From the NCBI RefSeq assembly GCF_002812705.1, contig NZ_CP025030.1, positions 5,146,001 to 5,210,000 of the forward strand: 64,000 nucleotides of DNA, written 5' to 3'. The stretch's first letter is position 1. Every line of letters begins with the position of its first letter. Positions 17,780-25,910 of the stretch are shown in pieces. Position numbers and translations under genes: made by a program. The stretch is from Achromobacter spanius. GTDB lineage: Bacteria; Pseudomonadota; Gammaproteobacteria; Burkholderiales; Burkholderiaceae_B. The notes beneath the pieces were generated by a model that was not told the DNA's origin, did no database searches, and saw nothing but the letters and a program-made list of their open reading frames with translations.

Positions 17780-18799
17780 TTAGCTGGTCAGTTTCTTCAG
17801 CACTTCCGCCTTGGCCGTGTCGTAATCGGCGGCGGTGATCAGGCCTTTATCCAGCAGGTCTTTCAACTGCTGCAAGCGCGCGACCGGGTCGGGTTGCGCC
17901 GGCGCCGCGGGTTGCTGGGGTTGAGCTTGGGGCTGGGCTTGCCCCACGCCCAAGCCTGCCGCCATGGTCTGCCCCAGCGCCGCGCCCGCCGCCAGGCCTG
18001 CGCCCACGCCGGCGATACCGCCTTCGTTCTGCGCGGCCAGGGGAATCGCCGTGGCCGTCTGGTACTGCGTGAACTTGCCCAGGTCGCCCGCCATGCCCAT
18101 CGAAATCCGCGTGTCCAGCGCCTTTTGCAGCTCTTCGGGCAACGACACGTTTTCAACCGTGAAGTTGTCCAGCTTGACGCCATAGCGGTCGAACACCGGC
18201 GCCAGTTGTTCGCTGATGCTTTGCGACATCAGCCCCTGGTTGCCCGCGATGTCCAGGAACGGCACCTTGGACCCGCCCAGCGCCGTGGTCATGGCGGCCA
18301 CCACCATGTTGCGCAATTGCGCTTCCAGGTCGTCCACCGTGTATTCGTCGCGCGTGCCGCTGATTTCGCGATAGAACTTGGCCGGGTCGGCAATCTGGTA
18401 CGAGTACACGCCGAACGCGCGCAGCCGCACCATGCCGAATTCGCTGTCGCGCAAGGTCACGGGTTGCGCCGTGCCCCAGCGCCGGCCCAGTTGCAGCCGC
18501 GTGCTGAAGAAGATCACGTCCGACTTGAAGGGCGACTCGAACAGCTTGTCCCAGTTCTTCAGGTAGGTCAGGATCGGCAGCGTCTGCGTGGTCAGCTTGT
18601 ACATGCCGGGGCCGAACACATCGGCCACCTTGCCTTCGTTCACGAACACCGCCATCTGCGATTCGCGCACGGTCAGGCTGGCGCCGTACTGGATTTCAAA
18701 GTCCTGCATCGGATGGCGCCAGGCGAGCACGCCGTCGCGATCCTCGTTCCATTGCAGGATGTCGATGAACTGCTTGCGAATAAAGGAACCGAGACTCAT
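17780..18799 (-). CDS. SPFH-domain protein with C-terminal SHOCT motif (YdjI-like)
   Basis: 339 aa. Residues ~30-240 fit the SPFH/band-7 branch often annotated 'virion core protein-like' (B. subtilis YdjI): ESQMAVFVNEGKVADVFGPGMYKLTTQTLPIL is the conserved start, and the region to EELQKALDTRISMGMAGDLGKFTQYQTA is coiled. A Gly/Ala then Pro/Gln linker (~245-300) leads to a SHOCT-like helical pair (DPVARLQQLKDLLDKGLITAADYDTAKAEVLKKL). No TM helix is evident, so it likely scaffolds at the membrane via partners. A GGGAG site precedes the start. It follows DUF350 by 43 nt and precedes DUF4178 by 6 nt. Confidence 0.9.
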   Translation of the reverse strand: MSLGSFIRKQFIDILQWNEDRDGVLAWRHPMQDFEIQYGASLTVRESQMAVFVNEGKVADVFGPGMYKLTTQTLPILTYLKNWDKLFESPFKSDVIFFSTRLQLGRRWGTAQPVTLRDSEFGMVRLRAFGVYSYQIADPAKFYREISGTRDEYTVDDLEAQLRNMVVAAMTTALGGSKVPFLDIAGNQGLMSQSISEQLAPVFDRYGVKLDNFTVENVSLPEELQKALDTRISMGMAGDLGKFTQYQTATAIPLAAQNEGGIAGVGAGLAAGAALGQTMAAGLGVGQAQPQAQPQQPAAPAQPDPVARLQQLKDLLDKGLITAADYDTAKAEVLKKLTS

Positions 18800-18842
18800 G
18801 AAAAGCTCTCCCGTGTCAGATCGGATTCGATGGCGCCCGCCT

Positions 18843-19241
18843 TCAGGTCAGGCAGGCCGCATTCACGATGCCGGCGGCCAGCGAGATCGAACCGATCAGG
18901 CCGCCCATGGCGATGTTGTTTTGTTCGATGGCCTCGTTCATGCCCTGGACGGCCTTGTTGACCACCACGTACACAACGATCTGCACCAGCATGGCGGCCA
19001 GGCCCCACACCAGGAACATCACGAAGCTGGCATGCACGGCAATGCTTGAGCACAGGGTGAAGCTGAAGCCCACCAGCGCGCCGCCATACGACAGCACGGC
19101 GGCGATGTTGCCTTCGCGGATCAGGTCGAATTCCTTGTAGCGGGTCACGGCGGTATAGACCGCGGTGAAGACGCCCAGCATGACAAGCGCCGAGACGATA
19201 TAGATCAGATAGGTCACCGCCGGATGCATCGCTTCTCCCAT
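18843..19241 (-). CDS. DUF350 (YjfL-like) inner membrane protein
   Basis: 132 aa with four hydrophobic helices: AVTYLIYIVSALVMLGVFTAVYTAV, GNIAAVLSYGGALVGFSFTL, ASFVMFLVWGLAAMLVQIVVYVVV, and GGLIGSISLAAGIVNAACL. This is the DUF350 layout, including the I.EGN.AAA.S..G...G motif. The ATG at 19241 is preferred to GTG 19247 because AGGAGG lies 6 nt upstream of the ATG and would be disrupted by the GTG start. It is the first gene of the leftward operon, immediately after the shared palindromic promoter. Confidence 0.92.
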   Translation of the reverse strand: MGEAMHPAVTYLIYIVSALVMLGVFTAVYTAVTRYKEFDLIREGNIAAVLSYGGALVGFSFTLCSSIAVHASFVMFLVWGLAAMLVQIVVYVVVNKAVQGMNEAIEQNNIAMGGLIGSISLAAGIVNAACLT

Positions 19242-19260
19242 TGCCACCCTCCTAATTGCG

Positions 19261-19292
19261 CGCAGTATATACGCGGCGTTCGATATACTGCG
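19261..19292. promoter_or_regulatory. Symmetric divergent promoter/operator of the polyamine-membrane cluster
   Basis: Perfect 10-bp inverted repeat (CGCAGTATAT / ATATACTGCG) with a 12-bp spacer, in the 77 nt between the divergent DUF350 and aminopropyltransferase genes. Each arm contains TATACT on the outgoing strand, a good -10 element, so a single dyad could supply both promoters and be bound by one regulator. No regulator gene lies in the cluster. Confidence 0.65.
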
Positions 19293-19318
19293 AACGCATT
19301 TTTCGCCCCGGACACCTC

Positions 19319-20830
19319 ATGCGCGACCGCGTTCTCATCCTATCGGTATTGATCGTTGCTTCCTGCGGTTTGGGCTATGAGCTCATCAGCAGCGCGCTGG
19401 CCAGCTATTTACTGGGCGATTCCATCCTTCAGTTCTCGTCCGTCATCGGCTGCTATTTGTTCGCCATGGGCATCGGCTCGTGGTTGTCAAAATATGTAAG
19501 AGACGAAGACGTTTTGAATCGGTTCATCGACGTTGAGCTGCTCGTAGCCCTGTTGGGCGGGGTCTCGGCGGCGGTGCTGTTCCTGGTGTTCGCCTGGCTG
19601 TCCGCGCCCTTTCGCGCGGCGTTGTATGTGGGCGTTTTCGTGATCGGCTTGATGGTGGGCATGGAGATCCCGCTGGTGATGCGGGTGTTCAACCAGCGCA
19701 AGGCCGAGTTCCGGGAAATCGTCAGCCGCGTGCTGACCTTTGACTATCTGGGCGCGCTGGCCGTGTCGCTGATCTTCCCGCTGCTGCTCGCGCCCAAGCT
19801 GGGGCTGCTGCGTACCAGTTTCCTGTTCGGCATCCTGAACGCCAGCGTGGCCTTGTGGACCACCTGGCTGTTTCGCGCTGAAGTACGCCGCCCTGGTGAA
19901 AAGGCGTTGCGCGCCTGCGTGGTGATCGGCTTCCTGGGGCTGGGCTTCTTCTATTCCACCGCCATGACGACCTGGGCCGAAAAAGGCCTGTATGGCGACG
20001 ACGTGGTGCATGCCGAAACCACGCCCTACCAGCGCCTGGTGGTAACGCGCTGGCACGACGACCTGCGCCTGTACATCAACAACAATCTGCAATTCTCGTC
20101 GCGCGACGAACATCGGTATCACGAATCGTTGGTGCATCCGGGCTTGCAGACGCTGCCCTGGGCGCGCAACGTGCTGGTGCTGGGCGGCGGCGACGGGCTG
20201 GCGGTGCGCGAAATCCTCAAATACAAGAACATCGAACACATCACGCTGGTGGACCTGGACCCGGCCATGACGGGGCTGTTTTCGCGTTCCGAGCCGCTCG
20301 TAGAATTGAACCAGGGTTCGCTGAAAGACCCGCGCGTCACCGTGATCAACGACGACGCCGGCCGCTGGTTGGAAACGCACGCCGAGGTCTACGACTTCAT
20401 CGTGGTGGATTTTCCCGACCCGTCCAATTTCGGCCTGGGCCGCCTGTACTCGGTGCCCGTCTATCACCTGATGGCGCGCCACCTGGCGGAAAACGGCTAC
20501 ATGGTGATCCAGTCCACGTCGCCCTACTTCGCGCCGCGATCGTTCTGGAGCGTGGACGCCACGCTGAAGGAAGCCGGGCTGAACACCTGGCCGTACCACA
20601 CCTATGTGCCGTCGTTCGGTGATTGGGGCTTCATCCTGGCCAGCAAGCGGCGCGACTACACACCGCCTGAAAAGATCACCGTGCCCACGCGCTATCTGGA
20701 TGCCGTCACCACGCGCGAACTCTTCCACTTTCCCGCCGACATGCCGGCGCTGGCGATGCCGCCCAACCGCTTGAATGAGCAGTCGCTTGTGCGCTATTTC
20801 GACGAGGACTGGCGCAAGGTCATCCGCTGA
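19319..20830 (+). CDS. Membrane-anchored polyamine aminopropyltransferase (spermidine synthase family)
   Basis: 503 aa. The ATG at 19319 is chosen because it begins the first TM helix and leaves room for the shared promoter. Residues ~1-220 hold about seven hydrophobic helices; the rest is a spermidine-synthase fold. The substrate-side motif NNLQFSSRDEHRYHESLVHP, the AdoMet-binding loop VLGGGDGLAVRE, the acidic VDLDP and the catalytic-site DFPDP are all present, so it looks active. With speD nearby supplying decarboxylated AdoMet, it probably aminopropylates a polyamine or a related amine at the membrane. Its stop abuts the next gene (about 1-nt overlap, TGATG). Confidence 0.92.
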   Translation: MRDRVLILSVLIVASCGLGYELISSALASYLLGDSILQFSSVIGCYLFAMGIGSWLSKYVRDEDVLNRFIDVELLVALLGGVSAAVLFLVFAWLSAPFRAALYVGVFVIGLMVGMEIPLVMRVFNQRKAEFREIVSRVLTFDYLGALAVSLIFPLLLAPKLGLLRTSFLFGILNASVALWTTWLFRAEVRRPGEKALRACVVIGFLGLGFFYSTAMTTWAEKGLYGDDVVHAETTPYQRLVVTRWHDDLRLYINNNLQFSSRDEHRYHESLVHPGLQTLPWARNVLVLGGGDGLAVREILKYKNIEHITLVDLDPAMTGLFSRSEPLVELNQGSLKDPRVTVINDDAGRWLETHAEVYDFIVVDFPDPSNFGLGRLYSVPVYHLMARHLAENGYMVIQSTSPYFAPRSFWSVDATLKEAGLNTWPYHTYVPSFGDWGFILASKRRDYTPPEKITVPTRYLDAVTTRELFHFPADMPALAMPPNRLNEQSLVRYFDEDWRKVIR

Positions 20831-22512
20831 TGCGCCGCCGCAGCTTCCTTCTGGGCGCGGCCACGGCGGCGGTGGCGGGCGCGGCAGGGTACGCCCGGTC
20901 GCGCATCGTCGAGACCACGGCCGACGTGTCCTATCCCGGCATGCAGGCCGGGCACGCGCTGCGCGACGGCGCCGCGCTGCCCGCGCCCACGGTCAGCTAT
21001 CGGCATCAGGTGGTGATCTTGGGCGCGGGGGTGGCGGGCCTGTCCTGCGCCTGGAAGCTGGCGCGCGAAGGGTTCACCGATTTCGTCGTGGTGCAAGGGC
21101 CCGAATTCGCCGGCAACGCGGCGGGCGGGCAGCGCGACGAACTGCACTATCCGCTGGGCGCGCATTACCTGCCGCTGCCCTCGATCGCGTCCACCCACGT
21201 GCGCGAGATGCTGGACGACTTCGGCATCATCGAACGTGGCGCGGGCGACATCCGCCCGTACTACGACGAATCCATCCTGGTGCATTCGCCGCAAGAACGC
21301 CTGCTGCGCAACGGCCATTGGGAAGACAGCCTGCTGCCCATGACGGGCGTGCCCGATGCGGACGTGGCACAACACCATCGCTTCCTGGCGCTGATCAACC
21401 GCCTGCACACCCAAGTGGGCAACGACGGTCGCAAGGTCTTTTGCATTCCGCTGGTGCTGTCGTCGGAAGACCCCGCGTGGCGGGCGCTGGACACCATCAC
21501 CTTCAAGCAATGGCTGGACCGCGAAGGCTACACGTCGCCCGCCTTGCACTGGTATCTGAACTACTGCTGCCGCGACGACTACGGCGCGAACTACGACGTG
21601 GTTTCGGCCTGGGCGGGCCTGCACTATTTCGCCAGCCGCGACGGCCATGCCGCGAATGCCGGCGAAGGCGCGGTGCTGACCTGGCCAGGCGGCCTGTCGG
21701 TGCTGGCCGAGCGCATGCGCCAATCCATCGACGCAAAGCTGGGGCACACCCGCTGGCTGATGGCTGGCACGGCGGTGCGCGTGGCCGACACGCCCGCCGG
21801 CCCCCTGACGACTTGCCTAACAGGGGACGACACGCCGCGCGCCTATACGCTGCAAAGCCGGCGCACCGTCTGCGCCATGCCGCTGTTCGTGGCCCAACGC
21901 ATCCTGCCCGACATCCGCGCCTATGGGTATGACCCTGCCGTACATGCCTCGTCGCATGCGCCCTGGCTGGTGTCCAACTTCGTGCTGGACGGCTATCCCA
22001 TCGAGGCCCCCGGCGAACCGCTGTCCTGGGACAACGTGGTCTACCTGGGCCGGGCGCTTGGCTATGTGGTGTCCACGCACCAACTGCTGCGCGTGACGCG
22101 GTCGCCGCGCACCGCGTTCACCGCTTATCACGCGCTAAGCGGGCAGACACCCAGCGCCGCGCGGCAATGGCTGGCCACCGCCAGCCCGCAAGACCTGCGC
22201 GACGAAGCCGCCGCCGACCTGCTTGCCGCCTATGGCAAGGAGTTCTGGCGCCACGCGCGCCGGCTCGACATCACCGTGCGCGGTCATGCCATGGCTTCGC
22301 CGCTGTGCGGGTATTTATCCAACGCCGGGCTTGCCGCCCTGCGCGAGGTGGACGGCCCGATACTGTTCGCGCATGCGGACTTGTCGGGCTATTCCGTCTT
22401 CGAGGAAGCGTCGTGGTGGGGCGTGGTGGCGGCGGGCCGGATTTTGGGACAAGCCGCGCTAGGTAAAGGAACAGGTACAGCTACAGGTACAGGAACAGGA
22501 ACACATGGGTAA
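20830..22512 (+). CDS. Tat-exported FAD-dependent amine-oxidase-like protein
   Basis: 560 aa. The N terminus MRRRSFLLGAATAAVAGAAG is a twin-arginine signal, so the folded flavoprotein should be exported. A Rossmann FAD-binding motif (QVVILGAGVAGLSCAWKLAREG) lies near residue 60, followed by QGPEFAGNAAGGQRDELHYPLGAHYLPLP, read in parts, which fits flavin-containing amine oxidases/phytoene-desaturase-like enzymes. It is translationally coupled to the aminopropyltransferase (TGATG) and overlaps the next FAD oxidase by 8 nt. The C terminus is a Gly-Thr/Ala repeat encoded by a hexanucleotide tract. A periplasmic polyamine or amine substrate is inferred from context only. Confidence 0.85.
   Translation: MRRRSFLLGAATAAVAGAAGYARSRIVETTADVSYPGMQAGHALRDGAALPAPTVSYRHQVVILGAGVAGLSCAWKLAREGFTDFVVVQGPEFAGNAAGGQRDELHYPLGAHYLPLPSIASTHVREMLDDFGIIERGAGDIRPYYDESILVHSPQERLLRNGHWEDSLLPMTGVPDADVAQHHRFLALINRLHTQVGNDGRKVFCIPLVLSSEDPAWRALDTITFKQWLDREGYTSPALHWYLNYCCRDDYGANYDVVSAWAGLHYFASRDGHAANAGEGAVLTWPGGLSVLAERMRQSIDAKLGHTRWLMAGTAVRVADTPAGPLTTCLTGDDTPRAYTLQSRRTVCAMPLFVAQRILPDIRAYGYDPAVHASSHAPWLVSNFVLDGYPIEAPGEPLSWDNVVYLGRALGYVVSTHQLLRVTRSPRTAFTAYHALSGQTPSAARQWLATASPQDLRDEAAADLLAAYGKEFWRHARRLDITVRGHAMASPLCGYLSNAGLAALREVDGPILFAHADLSGYSVFEEASWWGVVAAGRILGQAALGKGTGTATGTGTGTHG
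22468..22503. repeat. Hexanucleotide tandem repeat (ggwaca, six units)
   Basis: Six 6-bp units (ggaaca/ggtaca/gctaca) encode the Gly-Thr-rich C terminus of the FAD protein and end 1 nt before the next ATG. The last units (AGGAACAGGA) also provide the Shine-Dalgarno-like sequence for the downstream gene. Confidence 0.9.
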
Positions 22513-23752
22513 GCACGTCATCGTCTTGGGCGCGGGCATTGTGGGCGTATGTTGCGCGCTGGAGCTATTGCGCCGGGGCGCGCGGGTCACGCTCGTCGAC
22601 CGCCAGGCGCCCGGCATGGAAACGTCATTGGGCAACGCGGGCGTGCTGGCGCGCAGTTCACTGATGCCGTTCAATCACCCCGGTTTGTGGGGGCAACTGC
22701 CCCGGCTGATGAAGAACGACAGCGTGCAGTTCCGCTATCGCGCGTCGTATCTGGCCAGGAACCTGGGCTGGGCGACGCGCTTTTTGTTGAACGCGCGGCC
22801 GTCGGCATTCAAGGAAACCGTGAAGGCGCTGGACGGCCTGATCCGGCTGTCCGCCCCTGAGCATTTGAAACTGCTGGACGAGGCCGGAGCACGCCATCGC
22901 TTGCGGGACACGGGCTGGGTGTTTTTGTACCGCAGCGAGGCGGCGTGGAATGGCAGCGCGTTGGCGCGCAACACGTTTGCGCAGTATCAGGTGCCCACGC
23001 AAACCTTGAGCGCCGCCGAATTGGCCGAACTGGAACCGGCGTTGTCGCCGATCTTTCACCGGGCGCTGTGGATCCAGGGTTCGTATTCGGTTGACGATCC
23101 GCACGCGGTGGTCGCGGCCTATGCCGACCTGTTCCGCGCAAAGGGCGGCACGTTCCGGCGCTTGCAGGCCGCCCGCATTCGCCGCGATGGCCAGGGATGG
23201 ACGGTGCATGGCGAGCAGGCATCGGAATCGGTGTCGGCGGACCAATTGGTGGTGGCGTTGGGGCCGTGGTCGAAGGCGATGTTGAAGACCACGGGCATCG
23301 AGCTTCCCATGGCGTTCGAACGCGGCTATCACATGCATTACCGAGGCGAAGGTGGGGCAAGCGTCACGCGGCCGGTGTACGACACGGGCGGCGGTTATGT
23401 GTTGTCGCCCATGGCGCGCGGCCTGCGATTGTCGACGGGTGTGGAGTTGGACGCCTGCGACGCCGCGCCACGCAACACGCAGTTGGACCTGGCGGAAGCG
23501 CGGGCGCGTGAAGCGTTTCCGTTGGGTGAGCGGTTGGATCCCAGCGCATGGCTGGGCCGACGCCCCACCCTGCCCGACAGCCGGCCGATGATCGGGCAGG
23601 CGCCGAAGCACCCGGGGTTATGGCTGGCGCTGGGCCACCAGCACATCGGTTTCAGCACCGCGCCGGGCACGGCGAAGATATTGGGTGAGTTGATGTTCGA
23701 CGAGGGGGATGCGTCGCGCCACCATGCGTTTCGGCCGGGGCGGTTTATTTAG
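22505..23752 (+). CDS. DadA-like FAD-dependent amine/amino acid oxidoreductase
   Basis: 415 aa DAO-family flavoprotein. VIVLGAGIVGVCCALELLRRGARVTLVDR is the FAD-binding beta-alpha-beta, read in two parts; TSLGNAGVLARSSLMPF and LWLALGHQHIGFSTAPGTAKIL are the D-amino-acid dehydrogenase (DadA) signatures near the flavin and the C terminus. No signal peptide. Overlaps the upstream Tat flavoprotein by 8 nt and is the last gene of the rightward operon, which ends at a long hairpin. Likely oxidises a secondary or D-amine; whether it acts on an aminopropylated product is inference. Confidence 0.88.
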   Translation: MGKHVIVLGAGIVGVCCALELLRRGARVTLVDRQAPGMETSLGNAGVLARSSLMPFNHPGLWGQLPRLMKNDSVQFRYRASYLARNLGWATRFLLNARPSAFKETVKALDGLIRLSAPEHLKLLDEAGARHRLRDTGWVFLYRSEAAWNGSALARNTFAQYQVPTQTLSAAELAELEPALSPIFHRALWIQGSYSVDDPHAVVAAYADLFRAKGGTFRRLQAARIRRDGQGWTVHGEQASESVSADQLVVALGPWSKAMLKTTGIELPMAFERGYHMHYRGEGGASVTRPVYDTGGGYVLSPMARGLRLSTGVELDACDAAPRNTQLDLAEARAREAFPLGERLDPSAWLGRRPTLPDSRPMIGQAPKHPGLWLALGHQHIGFSTAPGTAKILGELMFDEGDASRHHAFRPGRFI

Positions 23753-23802
23753 GGTCGGTGGGGAGCGGCGATGGATGGGGTGCGACGCGGGTGCAGGGGC
23801 GA

Positions 23803-23953
23803 TGATGGGTTGCGCGCAATCCAGGATGTGTTTCTTGCGGCAGACATCGCGCGCTTCACCCATCCTACGAGGTACACGACGCAATCGTAGGATGGGTGAA
23901 GCGCGCGCTGAAAGGCAACGTATCCCCGCCGCCCCAACGCGCGCAACCCATCA
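23803..23953. repeat. Nested inverted-repeat element between convergent operons
   Basis: An inner perfect 23-bp inverted repeat (23848-23870 with 23885-23907; core GTAGGATGGGTGAAGCGC) has a 14-nt loop. An outer 15-bp inverted repeat (TGATGGGTTGCGCGC at 23803-23817 with its complement at 23939-23953) encloses it. It occupies the gap 23753-24019 between two convergent genes, which has no credible ORF. The GGATGGGT/ACCCATC motif is typical of dispersed extragenic palindromes, and the hairpin can also terminate transcription from both sides. Confidence 0.8.
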
Positions 23954-24019
23954 CACGCTGCCACGACGCGCAACCCGTCTCGTGCTGCCCCAACGCGCCA
24001 CCCATCTCACGCCGCCGTC

Positions 24020-24814
24020 CTACCCCAACAACAACGCATCATCCGACAGCTTTTCCCCGCGCACACGCTCGAACATCGCCAGCAAATCCGGCACGTCCAT
24101 GCCGCGGCGCTCGTCGCCGGAGACGTCCAGCACCACCTGCCCCTGATGCAGCATCACCGTGCGGTCGCCCACGTCCAGCGCCTGGCGCATGCTGTGGGTC
24201 ACCATCATGGTCGTCAACTGGTTTTCGGCCACGATTCGCGCCGTCAGTTGCAGCACGAAATCCGCGGTGCGCGGATCCAACGCCGCGGTGTGCTCGTCCA
24301 GCAGCAAAATCCGTGACGGCTGCAAGGCCGCCATCAGCAGGCTGACCGCCTGACGCTGGCCGCCGGACAACAACCCAATACGGTCAGTCAGCCGGTTCTC
24401 CAGCCCCAAGCCCAACGTAGCCAGGCGTTCGCGAAAACCGTCCTTCATCGACGCCTTGACCGCGCGGCTGTAGCCACGGCGCACGCCGCGCATCTGCGCC
24501 AGCGCCATATTTTCTTCAATGGTCAGGTCTTCGCAGGTACCCGCCATGGGGTCCTGGAACACGCGGGCCACCCGGCCGGCGCGCGCCCAGACGGGCTGGC
24601 GCGTCACGTCCACGCCGTTGATGTCGATCGTGCCGGAATCAATCGGCAGGTCGCCCGACACCGCGTTCAGGAACGTGGACTTGCCGGCGCCGTTGGAGCC
24701 GATGACGGTCACGAACTGGCCAGAGGGAATGTCCAGCGACAGGCCGCGCAAGGCGCGGGTTTCGATGGGCGTACCCGCGTTGAAGGTAATTTTCAGATCT
24801 TTGGCGGACAACAT
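24020..24814 (-). CDS. ABC transporter ATP-binding protein (TrpX-associated type)
   Basis: 264-aa ATPase. The ATG at 24814 overlaps the permease stop (TGATATG) and begins the conserved MLSAKDLKITFNAGTP. Walker A is GSNGAGKS, the signature LLSGGQRQAVSLLMA, Walker B ILLLDEHTAALD and the switch VTHSMRQAL. DEHTAALDP instead of DEPTSALDP is characteristic of the ATPases paired with ABC_sub_bind/TrpX-like uptake systems. Last gene of the three-gene transporter operon. Confidence 0.92.
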   Translation of the reverse strand: MLSAKDLKITFNAGTPIETRALRGLSLDIPSGQFVTVIGSNGAGKSTFLNAVSGDLPIDSGTIDINGVDVTRQPVWARAGRVARVFQDPMAGTCEDLTIEENMALAQMRGVRRGYSRAVKASMKDGFRERLATLGLGLENRLTDRIGLLSGGQRQAVSLLMAALQPSRILLLDEHTAALDPRTADFVLQLTARIVAENQLTTMMVTHSMRQALDVGDRTVMLHQGQVVLDVSGDERRGMDVPDLLAMFERVRGEKLSDDALLLG

Positions 24815-24815
24815 A

Positions 24816-25706
24816 TCAGCGCCCCTTCTTGCCGACGAGACGGCGCTTGAGCATGGGGATGACCAGGGCAATCGTGACCAGTACCGCCGTAACGAGGTTC
24901 AGGTCTTGCGCCTTCAGGCCGATGAAATCGCTATTCAACGCCAGCGCGATGAAGAAGCGGTAGACGATGGCGCCGATGATCACGGCCAGCGTCGCCAACA
25001 CCAGCTTGCGCGACGGCAGGATGCTTTCGCCGACGATCACCGCGGCCAGGCCGATCACGATGGTGCCGATGCCCATCGAAATATCCGAGCCGCCCTGGGT
25101 CTGCGCGAACAGCGCGCCGGCCAGCGCCACCAGTGCGTTGGACAGCGCCATGCCGCCCAGGATCATGCGGCCGGTGTTGACACCCTGTGCGCGAGCCATG
25201 CGGCCGTTGGAGCCGGTGGCGCGCAGCGCCAGGCCGCTTTGCGTGGCGAAGAACCAGTCCAGCGCCAGCTTCACCAGGATCACGATCACCATCAGGATCA
25301 GCGGGCGAGCGACGTAGTCGGAAATCCAGCCCGGCTGCAAGATGGTGAACACGGTGGGTTCGGTGATCAGCGGCACGTTGGGCTTGCCCATGATGCGCAG
25401 GTTGATCGAGTACAGCGCGATCATCATCAGGATGCTGGCCAACAGGTCCATGATCTTCAGCTTCACGTTCAGCCAGCCCGTCACCAGCCCCGCCGCCGCG
25501 CCGGCGATGGTGGCGACGACCGTGGCGGTAAACGGGTCGGTGCCCGACGCGATCAGCGTGGCACAGACGGCGCCGCCCAGCGGAAAGCTGCCGTCAACGG
25601 TCAGGTCGGGAAAGCGCAACAGGCGAAAGGAGATAAACACGCCCAAGGCCACCAGGCTGAAGATCAGCCCGATCTCCAACGCGCCTAACAACGAGAACAA
25701 TGACAT
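24816..25706 (-). CDS. ABC transporter permease (TrpX-associated type)
   Basis: 296 aa with eight or more hydrophobic helices. Related to branched-chain-amino-acid/ribose-type permeases: FRLLRFPDLTVDGSFPLGGAVCATLI near residue 30, the GLVTGWLNVKLKIMDLLASILMMIALYSINLRIMG stretch, read in parts, and GGMALSNALVALAGALFAQTQGG in the second half. These features are common to permeases encoded with ABC_sub_bind proteins. It follows the binding-protein gene by ~200 nt with a terminator-like hairpin in between and precedes the ATPase directly. Confidence 0.92.
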   Translation of the reverse strand: MSLFSLLGALEIGLIFSLVALGVFISFRLLRFPDLTVDGSFPLGGAVCATLIASGTDPFTATVVATIAGAAAGLVTGWLNVKLKIMDLLASILMMIALYSINLRIMGKPNVPLITEPTVFTILQPGWISDYVARPLILMVIVILVKLALDWFFATQSGLALRATGSNGRMARAQGVNTGRMILGGMALSNALVALAGALFAQTQGGSDISMGIGTIVIGLAAVIVGESILPSRKLVLATLAVIIGAIVYRFFIALALNSDFIGLKAQDLNLVTAVLVTIALVIPMLKRRLVGKKGR

Positions 25707-25856
25707 GGGTTAAATCCAATCAGGGTAAGGATGGTGCATATTAAAGACTTGAAACGTCGGATTTCTTGCGTTCCGGCATCAGTTTTACCCGAGCTTTCGC
25801 AACAAACGTTTCTCGGTTCGTCGGGGACGGGGCCGCCGCGCGCCCCAAAAAAAAAT

Positions 25857-25894
25857 AACAAAAACCCCGCGCACGCCGCTTGAGCGTGGCGGGG
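25857..25894 (-). terminator. Intrinsic terminator after the ABC binding-protein gene
   Basis: On the minus strand a stem CCCCGC/GCGGGG, extended by CACGC/GCGTG, is followed by TTTTTGTTA and more T. It lies between the binding-protein stop and the permease, so it should lower expression of the membrane genes relative to the binding protein. Confidence 0.75.
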
Positions 25895-25910
25895 TCTGGC
25901 CGGAATCGCT

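Noticed and set aside
16772..18961. 729-codon open frame antisense to the DUF4178 and SPFH genes
   Set aside because: It spans two real genes with coupled spacing on the other strand and shows no recognisable domain.
20775..21932. Alternative plus-strand frame across the aminopropyltransferase/oxidase junction
   Set aside because: Arg/Ala/Gly-rich shadow frame; both flanking genes read through in other frames with clear motifs.
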